DNA from: Subtercola boreus
GTDB taxonomy: Bacteria; Actinomycetota; Actinomycetes; Actinomycetales; Microbacteriaceae
Assembly: GCF_006716115.1 (NCBI RefSeq)
Contig: NZ_VFOO01000001.1
Location: forward strand, 248,001 to 312,000
Length of the DNA: 64,000 bases
Direction of reading: 5' to 3'
Part shown: positions 56,650 through 64,000 of the stretch, piece by piece
Position numbering within the stretch: position 1 is the first letter of the stretch
How the letters are laid out: each line of letters begins with the position of its first letter
Notes under the pieces: model-generated
Databases searched by the model: none
The model's input: the letters and a program-made list of their open reading frames with translations, nothing else
What the model was told of the DNA's origin: nothing
Made by a program: the position numbers and the translations under genes

Positions 56650-58386
56650 ATGAAACTCATCCGGCTCATCGGCACCTTCGTGAGGCCGCACTGGCACCTC
56701 ATCGTTGGTGTCGTGGTGTTCCAGCTCGCCCAGGCGATCGCGTCGCTGTACCTTCCGACGCTCAACGCCGACATCATCGACCAGGGTGTGGCGACCGGTG
56801 ACACCGGTTACATCCTCGGGATCGGTGGTGTGATGCTGGTCATCACGCTCGCGCAGGTGGTCTGCGCCATCGTGGCCGTGTACTTCGGTGCGAAACTCGC
56901 GATGCGGCTCGGCCGTGACCTCCGCCAGGCGGTCTTCACGCACGTCGGCGAGTTCTCCGAACGGGAGGTCTCCCAGTTCGGGGCGCCCTCGCTCATCACC
57001 CGCACCACGAACGACGTGCAGCAGGTGCAGATGCTCGTGCTCCTCACCTGCACGCTGCTGGTGTCGGCACCGATCCTCGCCGTCGGCGGCGTCGTGATGG
57101 CGCTGTCGCTCGACGTGCCCCTGTCGGGCATCATCGGCGTCGCAGTGCCCGTGCTGCTGGTCGCGCTGGCACTCATCATCGTGCGTATGGTGCCGCTGTT
57201 CCGCCTGATGCAGCAGCGCATCGACCGGGTCAACGGGGTTCTGCGCGAGCAGTTGACGGGCATCCGTGTCGTGCGGGCGTTCGTGCGCGAGCGCGTCGAG
57301 ACGTCCCGGTTCGAAGCGGCCAACCGCGATGTCACCGACACTGCGCTGCGGGCGGGTCGGCTGTTCGCCCTGATGTTCCCCCTCGTGCTCCTCGTGATGA
57401 ACGTGTCGAGTGTGGCGGTGCTCTGGTTCGGGGCGTTCCGGATCGACGACGGGTCGATGCAGATCGGCACGCTGACGGCGTTCCTGACGTACCTCGTGCA
57501 GATCCTGATGGCGGTGATGATGGCGACGTTCATGGCGATCCTCATCCCCCGGGCATCCGTCTGCGCCGACCGCATCACTGAGGTGCTTTCGACGCCATCG
57601 TCGGTCGTCGTGCCGTCGTCGCCTGTGCTGTCGGTGAGCGAGCACGGCCTGGTTGAGCTCGACGATGTGAGCTTCGCGTATCCGAAGGCTGCGAGTCCGG
57701 TGCTCTGCAACCTCACGTTCGTCGCGTCGCCCGGCCAGACCACGGCCATCATCGGCAGCACGGGGTCGGGCAAGACCACGCTCGTGAACCTGCTGCCGCG
57801 CCTCTTCGACGCGACCTCCGGGTCGGTGCGTGTCGACGGCGTGGATGTGCGTGAGCTCGACCCCGACCTGCTCTGGGGGCGCATCGGGCTTGTCCCGCAG
57901 AAGCCCTACCTCTTCTCGGGCACGGTCGCGTCGAACCTCCGCTACGGCAGGCCCGACGCGACGGACGAGCAGCTCTGGGCAGCCCTTGAGACCGCGCAGG
58001 CCCGCGGCTTCGTGTCGGAACTGGAACTCGGGCTCGAGTCTCCGATCGCACAGGGCGGCACGAACGTCTCCGGCGGCCAGCGGCAGCGTCTCGCGATCGC
58101 GCGGGCGCTGGTGAAGAAGCCCGAGATCTACGTGTTCGACGACTCGTTCTCCGCACTCGACCTGGCGACCGACGCCCGGCTGCGCGCCGCGCTCCGGCGA
58201 GACGTGCGAGGTGCCACGATGATCATCGTCGCCCAGCGGGTGTCGACGATCATCGATGCAGACCAGATCCTCGTGCTCGAAGACGGGTCCATCGTCGGCC
58301 GAGGCACCCACGAGGAGTTGCTCGAGACGTCGGAGACGTACCGCGAGATCGTCGAGTCGCAGCTGACGGCGGAGGAGGCGGCATGA
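56650..58386 (+). CDS. ABC exporter half-transporter, degenerate-site subunit
   Basis: 578 residues: six-helix type I exporter domain (1-310) and an ATPase domain (330-578). Walker A IIGSTGSGKTTLVNLL and signature NVSGGQRQRLAIARAL are standard, but Walker B reads YVFDDSFSALD (Asp in place of the catalytic Glu) and the switch is IVAQRVSTI (Gln in place of His). This is the pattern of the non-hydrolysing half of heterodimeric exporters such as TM287. Overlaps its partner by 4 bp. Substrate unknown. Confidence 0.92.
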   Translation: MKLIRLIGTFVRPHWHLIVGVVVFQLAQAIASLYLPTLNADIIDQGVATGDTGYILGIGGVMLVITLAQVVCAIVAVYFGAKLAMRLGRDLRQAVFTHVGEFSEREVSQFGAPSLITRTTNDVQQVQMLVLLTCTLLVSAPILAVGGVVMALSLDVPLSGIIGVAVPVLLVALALIIVRMVPLFRLMQQRIDRVNGVLREQLTGIRVVRAFVRERVETSRFEAANRDVTDTALRAGRLFALMFPLVLLVMNVSSVAVLWFGAFRIDDGSMQIGTLTAFLTYLVQILMAVMMATFMAILIPRASVCADRITEVLSTPSSVVVPSSPVLSVSEHGLVELDDVSFAYPKAASPVLCNLTFVASPGQTTAIIGSTGSGKTTLVNLLPRLFDATSGSVRVDGVDVRELDPDLLWGRIGLVPQKPYLFSGTVASNLRYGRPDATDEQLWAALETAQARGFVSELELGLESPIAQGGTNVSGGQRQRLAIARALVKKPEIYVFDDSFSALDLATDARLRAALRRDVRGATMIIVAQRVSTIIDADQILVLEDGSIVGRGTHEELLETSETYREIVESQLTAEEAA

Positions 58387-60356
58387 GCGACACAGAGAAG
58401 ACCCCGCGCCCGCCTGTGCGTCGCGGGCCGGGTGGGGGCGGCCCGTTCGGCGGTGCGGGGATGCCTGCCGAGAAGTCCAAGGCATTCGGACCGTCCGCCA
58501 AGCGGCTGGTCGGCAGGCTCCGGCCCGAACGGATGCTCATCGCCGTGGTCGCACTGCTGGCCATCGTCAGCGTGACGCTGTCTGTGCTCGGCCCGAAGAT
58601 GCTCGGAACGGCGACGAACCTCATCTTCGCAGGCATCCTCTCGAAGCAGGTTCCGGCCGGTGAGACGCAGGCGCAGGTCATCGAGGGGCTCCGGGCATCC
58701 GGCAACAACGCCCAGGCCGACCTGCTCGGCGGGGTGACGCTGACCCCCGGGTCGGGAATCGACTTCGGGCAGCTCGGCAGCGTGCTGCTCATGGTGCTGG
58801 CGATCTACGTCTTCTCCTCGGTGTTCAGCTGGGGCCAGTCCTACCTGCTCAACGGTGTCGTGCAGCGAACGGTGTTCCGGCTGCGTGCCGACGTCGAAGA
58901 CAAGATCAACCGGCTGCCGCTCGGTTACTTCGACCGGATGCCGCGGGGTGAGCTGCTCAGCCGGGTGACGAACGACATCGACAACGTCTCGCAGAGCCTC
59001 CAGCAGTCGCTCTCGCAGATCATGACGTCGCTCCTCACCGTCATCGGCGTCATCGTCATGATGTTCGTGATCTCGCCGCTGCTGGCCCTCATCGCGCTGG
59101 TCACGATCCCGCTCACCCTGCTGATCACGGCGGTCGTGGCCAAGCGCTCGCAGAAGCTGTTCGTGGCGCAGTGGAAGCACACCGGAACGCTGAACGCCCG
59201 CATCGAGGAGAGCTACAGCGGCCACGCTCTGGTGAAGGTGTTCGGTCGGCACCGCGAGATCAACGAGGTCTTCCGGCAGAAGAACGAAGAGCTCTACAAA
59301 GCGAGCTTCGGCGCCCAGTTCGTGTCGGGCATCATCATGCCCGCGATGATGTTCGTCGGCAACCTCGTCTACGTCGCGATCGCGGTGGTCGGCGGGCTGA
59401 TGGTGGCGAGCGGGTCGCTCAGTCTCGGGGATGTGCAGGCGTTCATCCAGTACGCCCGGCAGTTCACGCAGCCGCTGACCCAGCTCGGGTCGATGGCGAA
59501 CGTGCTGCAGTCGGGGGTCGCCTCTGCCGAGCGTGTCTTCGAACTGCTCGACGCCGACGACCAGACACCCGATCCGGTGCCCGCGGCCACGCCGCCCGCG
59601 TCGGCGGGATCGGCCGGGCGGCTGGTGTTCGACGACGTGTCGTTCCGCTACCTGCCCGACGTTCCCCTGATCGACAACCTGTCGCTCACAGCCCTGCCCG
59701 GCCAGACGGTGGCGATCGTCGGGCCGACCGGTGCCGGCAAGACCACGCTGGTCAACCTGATCATGCGGTTCTACGAGCTCGATTCCGGGCGGATCACGCT
59801 CGACGGCACAGACATCGCGGCGATGACCCGCGACGATTTGCGGAGCCGCACGGGCATGGTGCTGCAGGACACGTGGCTGTTCGGCGGCACGATCCGCGAC
59901 AACATCGCCTACGGACGGCCGGAGGCCACGGAGGAGGAGATCCTCGCCGCGGCGCAGGCCACCTACGTCGACCGCTTCGTGCACTCGCTGCCCGACGGCT
60001 ACGACACGGTGCTGAACGACGAGGCCGACAACGTGAGCGCGGGGGAGAAGCAGCTGATCACGATCGCGCGGGCGTTCCTCGCGGCACCGTCGGTGCTGAT
60101 CCTGGACGAGGCGACCTCGTCGGTCGACACGCGCACCGAGGTGCTGGTGCAGCGCGCGATGTCGGCGCTGAGGGCGGAGCGCACGAGCTTCGTGATCGCG
60201 CACCGGCTGTCGACCATCCGCGATGCCGACCTGATCCTGGTGATGGAGTCGGGGCGCATAGTGCAGCAGGGCACGCACGACACGCTGCTGGCTGCGGGCG
60301 GCGCCTACGCGAACCTCTACAACGCGCAGTTCGCGGGGGCGACCGCCGCGGAGTGA
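58383..60356 (+). CDS. ABC exporter half-transporter, catalytic-site subunit
   Basis: 657 residues: a Gly/Pro-rich 40-residue head, six-helix exporter domain with an unusually long external loop after the first helix (about residues 80-135), and an ATPase domain. Walker A GPTGAGKTTLVNLI, Walker B VLILDEATSSVD and IAHRLSTI are canonical, while its signature is VSAGEKQL instead of LSGGQ. With the upstream subunit it would form one active and one degenerate ATP site. Probably a lipid or drug exporter. Confidence 0.92.
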   Translation: MSDTEKTPRPPVRRGPGGGGPFGGAGMPAEKSKAFGPSAKRLVGRLRPERMLIAVVALLAIVSVTLSVLGPKMLGTATNLIFAGILSKQVPAGETQAQVIEGLRASGNNAQADLLGGVTLTPGSGIDFGQLGSVLLMVLAIYVFSSVFSWGQSYLLNGVVQRTVFRLRADVEDKINRLPLGYFDRMPRGELLSRVTNDIDNVSQSLQQSLSQIMTSLLTVIGVIVMMFVISPLLALIALVTIPLTLLITAVVAKRSQKLFVAQWKHTGTLNARIEESYSGHALVKVFGRHREINEVFRQKNEELYKASFGAQFVSGIIMPAMMFVGNLVYVAIAVVGGLMVASGSLSLGDVQAFIQYARQFTQPLTQLGSMANVLQSGVASAERVFELLDADDQTPDPVPAATPPASAGSAGRLVFDDVSFRYLPDVPLIDNLSLTALPGQTVAIVGPTGAGKTTLVNLIMRFYELDSGRITLDGTDIAAMTRDDLRSRTGMVLQDTWLFGGTIRDNIAYGRPEATEEEILAAAQATYVDRFVHSLPDGYDTVLNDEADNVSAGEKQLITIARAFLAAPSVLILDEATSSVDTRTEVLVQRAMSALRAERTSFVIAHRLSTIRDADLILVMESGRIVQQGTHDTLLAAGGAYANLYNAQFAGATAAE

Positions 60357-60577
60357 CAGGCGCGGCCCGCGCCCGCGCCGGCCCGCGGCCGTGCCTGCGT
60401 GCGCCGCCCGCGCCGCGCCCATGCCCGCGCCGGCTGCGCCCGCGCCCGCCCTGCCCTGCCTTGCGCCTCGTGTCCGAGCACCCTTCCACGTGCTGCCACG
60501 CCTACGTCCTCGAGTCCCGGCGCAGGCGCGAGTCTCACGCCGCGCCCCTCTGGCAACCCGCGTCCCGCGCCGCAACA

Positions 60578-60655
60578 TCGAATCGATCCGATAGGACGCT
60601 AAGCGCTCTGGGCGCGCGGCTTTGCAGCAGTTTGCGTCCCATCGAATCGATTCGA
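60578..60655. repeat. 25-bp imperfect inverted repeat with palindromic ends
   Basis: The 25 bases at 60578-60602 match the reverse complement of 60631-60655 at 22 positions, with 28 bp between. Each arm ends in a palindrome, TCGAATCGATTCGA (60642-60655, perfect) and TCGAATCGATCCGA (60578-60591), whose centres are 64 bp apart. It resembles either a REP/BIME-like repeat or two LacI-type operators. Confidence 0.65.
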
Positions 60656-60733
60656 CGCAGCGGGCGCGCGTGCGGGGGGCGCGGAGGGGCGGGAGCGCGA
60701 GACGGGAGCGCGAGACGCGGGACGCGGGAACGA

Positions 60734-60769
60734 CGAAGGGCGGGCCGTCTGAGACGGGCCCGCCCTTCG
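60734..60769. terminator. Hairpin terminator after the ABC exporter
   Basis: CGAAGGGCGGGCC (60734-60746) pairs with GGCCCGCCCTTCG (60757-60769), 13 bp perfect, with GTCT/AGAC in the loop. No long T-run. Confidence 0.65.
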
Positions 60770-60780
60770 GGGGAGCGGAG

Positions 60781-60808
60781 AGCGCTGCCGACGCGAGACG
60801 GCAGCGCT
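60781..60808. terminator. Hairpin at the 3' end of the Bax-inhibitor-like gene
   Basis: AGCGCTGCCG (60781-60790) pairs with CGGCAGCGCT (60799-60808). It lies 7 bp beyond the minus-strand gene end. Confidence 0.55.
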
Positions 60809-60814
60809 GCCGCG

Positions 60815-61630
60815 TTAGTTGCGGGCGATCGCGAACGTGCGGAGCAGCGTGAGGTAGAGCCACACGACGGTGACGATGAGACCGAAGGCCGCCGACCAGC
60901 CGTAGATACGGGGGGCGCCCGCCGTGACACCACGCTTGATGTCATCGAAGTCGAGCACGAGCGAGTACGCCGCGAGCAGCGTCACGACCACACCGATGAT
61001 GAGGCCGAGCGGGATGCCGAGGATGCTCACGGTGCTGTTCAGCCCGAAGCCGGTGCTCTGCACGCCGGTGGCCATCAGGACCAGATTAACGACGGAGAAG
61101 ACCATGTAGCCGATCATCGCGATGAGGAAGATCTTGGTCGCGCGCTTCGAGGCGCGGATCTTTCCGCTGGCGAACAGCGCGAGCGTGACCGCGAAGACGC
61201 AGACCGTGGCGATGACGGCCTGCACGACGACACCCGGGTAGAGCGTCTCGAAGACACCCGAGATCGCACCGATGAAGAGGCCCTGGGCCGCAGCGTAGGC
61301 GAGCACCAGCGGCGGGGACGGCTTGCGCTTGAAGATGTTGACCAGCGCGAGCGCGAAGCCGATGAGGGCTGCGGGAAGCGCGAGCACCGGGAACTGCCAG
61401 CCGACGAGCGCGAAGGCGAGCAGCACGACGAAGCTCACCCCGGTCTTGACGATGACGTCGTCATAGCTCATCCGGTTGGTGTCGGAGGCGGTCGCCGTCG
61501 GGCCGTCGAACATCTGCTGCAGGCCGTCAGCACTGGGTGTCGCCACCTTTGCGGTCGGATCTTTCTCCAGCCCCTTGCCGTTGAAGACCGGGAGCCGGGA
61601 GAACGCGGGGTTGTTCGAAGCCGTTGCCAT
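60815..61630 (-). CDS. Bax inhibitor-1/YccA-like membrane protein
   Basis: 271 residues. A 60-residue soluble head containing FNGKGLEKDPTAKV and MSYDDVIVKTG, then seven membrane segments with FIGAISGVFETLYPGVVVQAV and DFDDIKRGVTAGAPRIYGWSAAFGLIVTVVWLYLTLLR near the end. This is the actinobacterial BI-1/YccA family, integral membrane proteins possibly acting as pH-sensitive ion leaks; its bacterial role is open. Single gene. Confidence 0.88.
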   Translation of the reverse strand: MATASNNPAFSRLPVFNGKGLEKDPTAKVATPSADGLQQMFDGPTATASDTNRMSYDDVIVKTGVSFVVLLAFALVGWQFPVLALPAALIGFALALVNIFKRKPSPPLVLAYAAAQGLFIGAISGVFETLYPGVVVQAVIATVCVFAVTLALFASGKIRASKRATKIFLIAMIGYMVFSVVNLVLMATGVQSTGFGLNSTVSILGIPLGLIIGVVVTLLAAYSLVLDFDDIKRGVTAGAPRIYGWSAAFGLIVTVVWLYLTLLRTFAIARN

Positions 61631-61766
61631 GATTTCCTCGTGTCGTGTGGATGCTTCGCACCAATCTATCGGTGTGTCCCTCAGGTTTGCTGGATGTTCG
61701 CGGAGGGCAATCTTCCGTCCACCGGCGCAGGGCCCGGTTGTCGGCGCCGCCCGCTACCGTGGGCAT

Positions 61767-62843
61767 GTGCTCGATCTCCGCGTCTTCCCCTCTCCCATCG
61801 TCATCGGCCATCGGGGCGCCCCGGGGTACCGGCCCGAGCACTCCCGGGCCTCCTTCGAGCTCGCGTTCGAGCAGGGAGCCGACTTCGTCGAGCCCGACGT
61901 CGTGGTGTCGAGCGACGGGGTGCTGGTCATCCGGCACGAGAACGAGATCTCGGGCACAACGGATGTATCCGGGCATCCGGAGTTCGCGTCTCGCCGCCGG
62001 GCGAAGACGGTGGACGGCGTCGAGCAGCACGGCTGGTTCACCGAGGACTTCACCTGGGCTGAGCTGCAGACCCTCCGCTGCCGGGAGCGCCTGCCTGAGC
62101 TCCGGCCGTTCAGCGCCACGTTCGACGGCGAGTTCCCGCTGCTGCGGCTGGCGGACCTGTTCGCGCTGGTCGACGGCGCGATGGATGCTCTGCGGCGCCC
62201 GCTCGGGATCGTCGCCGAACTCAAACACGCCGCCTACTTCGGGCGGCTCGGGTTCGACCTGGCCGAACTGTTCATCGCCGAGGTCGCTTCGGCGGGGTGG
62301 GGCCTCGGCGGTCGTGAAGAAGGCGGTCGTGGAGAAGGGGGCGTGGATGATTCGGCGGGGCGGCTCGTGGTGGAGAGCTTCGAGCCCACCGTGCTGGCCG
62401 ACCTCCGACGGAGGGGATTCGGCGCCGCCCTGGTGCAACTCGTCGACGATGTCGGATCCCCCGCCGACCTCGTGGAATCCCAGGGTGAGGAGGCACCGGC
62501 ATACGCGACCTACCTGACCGCGGCCGGCCTTCGCGCGCTCGCCCGGGCGGGCGTCGACGGGATCAGCGTGCCGAAGGCGCTGCTGCTCGGCGACGGGCGG
62601 TCGGTGGTCGCCGACGCGCACGCGGCAGGGCTCAGTGTGTTCACCTGGACGTTGCGGCCGGAGAACGCCTTCCTCGAGGAGCGGTACCGCACCGGCCCGG
62701 AGGTCGCGGAGTTGGGAGATTGGCAGGGCGAGTGGTCCGAGATCGTCGGCGCCGGTGTCGACGGAGTGTTCTCCGATCATCCGGACGCCGCGGTCACCGT
62801 GCGGAACGAGCAGGGCGACCGCGGCGCTGACCTGCCGTACTGA
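61767..62843 (+). CDS. Glycerophosphodiester phosphodiesterase
   Basis: 358 residues from GTG 61767. GHRGAPGYRPEHS holds the catalytic His15, and FVEPDVVVSSDGVLVIRHE the metal-binding Glu/Asp; the ending GVDGVFSDHPDAAV is typical. It cleaves glycerophosphodiesters to glycerol-3-phosphate and an alcohol. A short Gly/Glu-rich insertion lies near residue 180 (GGREEGGRGEGG). TACCGT sits 6 nt before the GTG with no ribosome site, so the mRNA may be leaderless. No signal peptide, so cytoplasmic. Confidence 0.88.
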   Translation: MLDLRVFPSPIVIGHRGAPGYRPEHSRASFELAFEQGADFVEPDVVVSSDGVLVIRHENEISGTTDVSGHPEFASRRRAKTVDGVEQHGWFTEDFTWAELQTLRCRERLPELRPFSATFDGEFPLLRLADLFALVDGAMDALRRPLGIVAELKHAAYFGRLGFDLAELFIAEVASAGWGLGGREEGGRGEGGVDDSAGRLVVESFEPTVLADLRRRGFGAALVQLVDDVGSPADLVESQGEEAPAYATYLTAAGLRALARAGVDGISVPKALLLGDGRSVVADAHAAGLSVFTWTLRPENAFLEERYRTGPEVAELGDWQGEWSEIVGAGVDGVFSDHPDAAVTVRNEQGDRGADLPY

Positions 62844-62873
62844 CCGGCCGCTCTGACCGGTCGCGCTGACCGG
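62840..62873 (+). repeat. Three direct CTGACCGG repeats, 13-bp period
   Basis: CTGACCGG occurs at 62840-62847, 62853-62860 and 62866-62873, overlapping the stop of the phosphodiesterase gene and leading into the helicase upstream region. Confidence 0.6.
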
Positions 62874-62909
62874 CGCGCTGTCGGAGGTGTCGCGTAAACT
62901 TGGAGTGAC

Positions 62910-64000
62910 ATGACACCCACCTCACACCAGACCGACTCGACCTCCGTACCGCTGATCGTCGACGACTCCCGCGGCCGCTCGTTCGGTGGAGCCGGCGGGT
63001 CGGGGGCGGGCGCGAGTGGTGCCGGGCCGTCGTTCAACGATGCGCTGCTCGACGGGCTGAACCCGCCGCAGAAGGAGGCCGTCGAGTACCGCGGCCCTTC
63101 GCTCCTGATCGTCGCGGGGGCGGGTTCCGGCAAGACGAGCGTGCTCACGCGGAGGATCGCGAGCCTGATCGACAGCCGGGAGGCGTGGCCGAGCCAGATT
63201 CTCGCCATCACGTTCACCAACAAGGCTGCGGCCGAGATGCGCGAGCGGGTCGGTGCCCTCCTCGGGCAGACCGCGGAGGGCATGTGGATCTCGACCTTCC
63301 ACTCGGCGTGCGTGCGCATCCTTCGCCGTGAGGCGGAGAACTTCGGTTTCACCAAGGCCTTCACGATCTACGACTCGCATGACTCCCGCACGCTGATCAA
63401 ACGGATCATCAAGGAGCTGCAGGCCGACACATTCGGCTTCACCGTCTCGGGCGTGGCGGGAAAGATCTCGAAGCTCAAGAACGAGTTGGCGGATGCCGAC
63501 AGCTACGCGAGGTCGGCGAACTTCGACGACCCGCAGGAGCGGCTCTTCGTCGAGATCTTCCGGCAGTACACGCGGAGTCTCAGCGCGGCGAACGCCTTCG
63601 ACTTCGACGACCTCATCGGCCAGACCGTCTACCTGTTCCGGGCGTTCCCGCACGTCGCGGCCACGTACCGGCGGCGGTTCCGGCACATTCTCGTCGACGA
63701 GTATCAGGACACGAACCACGCGCAGTACTCCCTCATCCGCGAGCTCACCCTCCCGGTCGAGGAGGAGCCGGGCTCCGACCAGCGCACAGCGTCGCTGCCG
63801 GGCGCCTCGCTGACGGTGGTCGGTGACTCCGACCAGTCGATCTACGCGTTCCGCGGGGCCGACATCCGCAACATCGTGGAATTCGAGCGCGACTTCTCCG
63901 GGGCCAAGGTCATCCTGCTGGAGCAGAACTACCGGTCGACCCAGAACATCCTGTCCGCCGCCAATGCTGTCATCTCGAACAACTTCGACCGGAAAGACAA
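62910..64000 (+). CDS. pcrA: ATP-dependent DNA helicase PcrA/UvrD, N-terminal part (cut by window end)
   Basis: Open from ATG 62910 to the window end, 363 codons. A disordered Gly/Ser-rich head of about 42 residues precedes the superfamily 1 helicase: Q-motif region LNPPQKEAVEY, Walker A AGAGSGKTSVLT (about 69-80), motif Ia ITFTNKAAAEMRERV, STFHSACVRILRRE, motif II HILVDEYQDTN, motif III VVGDSDQSIYAFRGAD and motif IV region LEQNYRSTQNIL. PcrA unwinds DNA in excision repair and replication. TAAACT (62895-62900) is a likely -10, 9 nt from the ATG. Confidence 0.95.
   Translation, partial: MTPTSHQTDSTSVPLIVDDSRGRSFGGAGGSGAGASGAGPSFNDALLDGLNPPQKEAVEYRGPSLLIVAGAGSGKTSVLTRRIASLIDSREAWPSQILAITFTNKAAAEMRERVGALLGQTAEGMWISTFHSACVRILRREAENFGFTKAFTIYDSHDSRTLIKRIIKELQADTFGFTVSGVAGKISKLKNELADADSYARSANFDDPQERLFVEIFRQYTRSLSAANAFDFDDLIGQTVYLFRAFPHVAATYRRRFRHILVDEYQDTNHAQYSLIRELTLPVEEEPGSDQRTASLPGASLTVVGDSDQSIYAFRGADIRNIVEFERDFSGAKVILLEQNYRSTQNILSAANAVISNNFDRKD

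Larger units (their letters stand above)
60357..60814. other. 458-bp gene-free GC-rich stretch
   Basis: Between the ABC exporter and the convergent Bax-inhibitor-like gene. The first 170 bp are almost pure CG-rich GCGCCCGC-type sequence; then an inverted repeat, a 13-bp tandem repeat (GGGAGCGCGAGAC twice, 60691-60716) and two hairpin terminators. Open frames across it are low-complexity Arg/Ala/Pro products and look non-coding. Confidence 0.6.

Noticed and set aside
60357-60600. Small Ala/Pro/Arg-rich open frames in the GC-rich gap
   Set aside because: No ribosome sites, no conserved motif, several overlapping frames of equal quality; composition alone explains them.
58128-60863. 911-codon minus-strand frame opposite the ABC exporter
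   Set aside because: It mirrors the third-codon GC bias of the real genes and has no recognisable domain.
59171-62062. 963-codon plus-strand frame spanning the exporter, the GC-rich gap and the Bax-inhibitor-like gene
   Set aside because: Low-complexity Arg/Ala/Gly product in a wrong frame of two proven genes.

Overview
The window is a high-GC chromosomal segment with strong strand-wise operon packing, frequent GTG/TTG starts, TANNNT-type -10 boxes and several probable leaderless genes. The gene content (S10-spc-alpha ribosomal superoperon, GuaB3 paralogue, DUF3817, DUF4190, TsaE fused to an alanine racemase, CIRCE-controlled solo groES) points to an actinobacterium of the order Micrococcales, most likely family Microbacteriaceae. 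I cannot name the genus from sequence alone. No rRNA, tRNA, CRISPR array, transposase or phage gene was seen.

Layout. 1-2.7 kb: polysaccharide/cell-surface genes (partial membrane protein, GtrA, GT2 glycosyltransferase, sugar epimerase). 2.7-12.8 kb: S10 and spc operons from rpsJ to rplO, ended by an intrinsic terminator. 12.9-15.7 kb: secY-adk-map. 15.7-23.4 kb: a mannitol PTS island (divergent PRD regulator, orphan EIIB, HPr, EI, MtlA, MtlF, MtlD) placed between map and infA. 23.4-26.8 kb: infA-rpmJ-rpsM-rpsK-rpoA-rplQ and a terminator. 26.8-29.4 kb: Lrp-type regulator, truA, rplM-rpsI. 29.4-39.6 kb: glmM, coaA (opposite strand), then a long run glmS-acpS-alr-alr/tsaE-tsaB-rimI-tsaD joining amino-sugar/peptidoglycan precursors, acyl carrier protein activation and tRNA t6A synthesis, followed by two small DUF4190-like membrane proteins. 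40.4-42.9 kb: THUMP-like methyltransferase, groES, rarD. 43-48.7 kb: branched-chain amino-acid (Liv-type) ABC transporter, with the binding protein facing the permease/ATPase operon. 48.9-56.6 kb: guaB, guaB3, K+/H+ antiporter pair, SURF1, DUF3817, guaA. 56.6-60.4 kb: heterodimeric ABC exporter. 60.4-60.8 kb: very GC-rich gene-free stretch with an inverted repeat. 60.8-64 kb: Bax-inhibitor-like protein, glycerophosphodiesterase, and the start of a PcrA/UvrD helicase cut by the window end.

How it works together. The core is growth machinery: ribosome, Sec translocon, RNA polymerase alpha, nucleotide and cell-wall precursor enzymes. The mannitol island carries its own HPr and EI, so the whole phosphoryl chain from PEP to mannitol and the dehydrogenase that feeds fructose-6-phosphate to glycolysis lie in one operon. 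The glmM and glmS genes consume that same fructose-6-phosphate pool.

I did not find a clear candidate for a wholly undescribed system. The best leads are the PTS island splitting the ribosomal superoperon, the alanine racemase-TsaE fusion beside a second alr, a LivH permease with an added extracellular domain, guaA lacking a canonical start codon, and a 25-bp imperfect inverted repeat in a gene-free GC-rich stretch.
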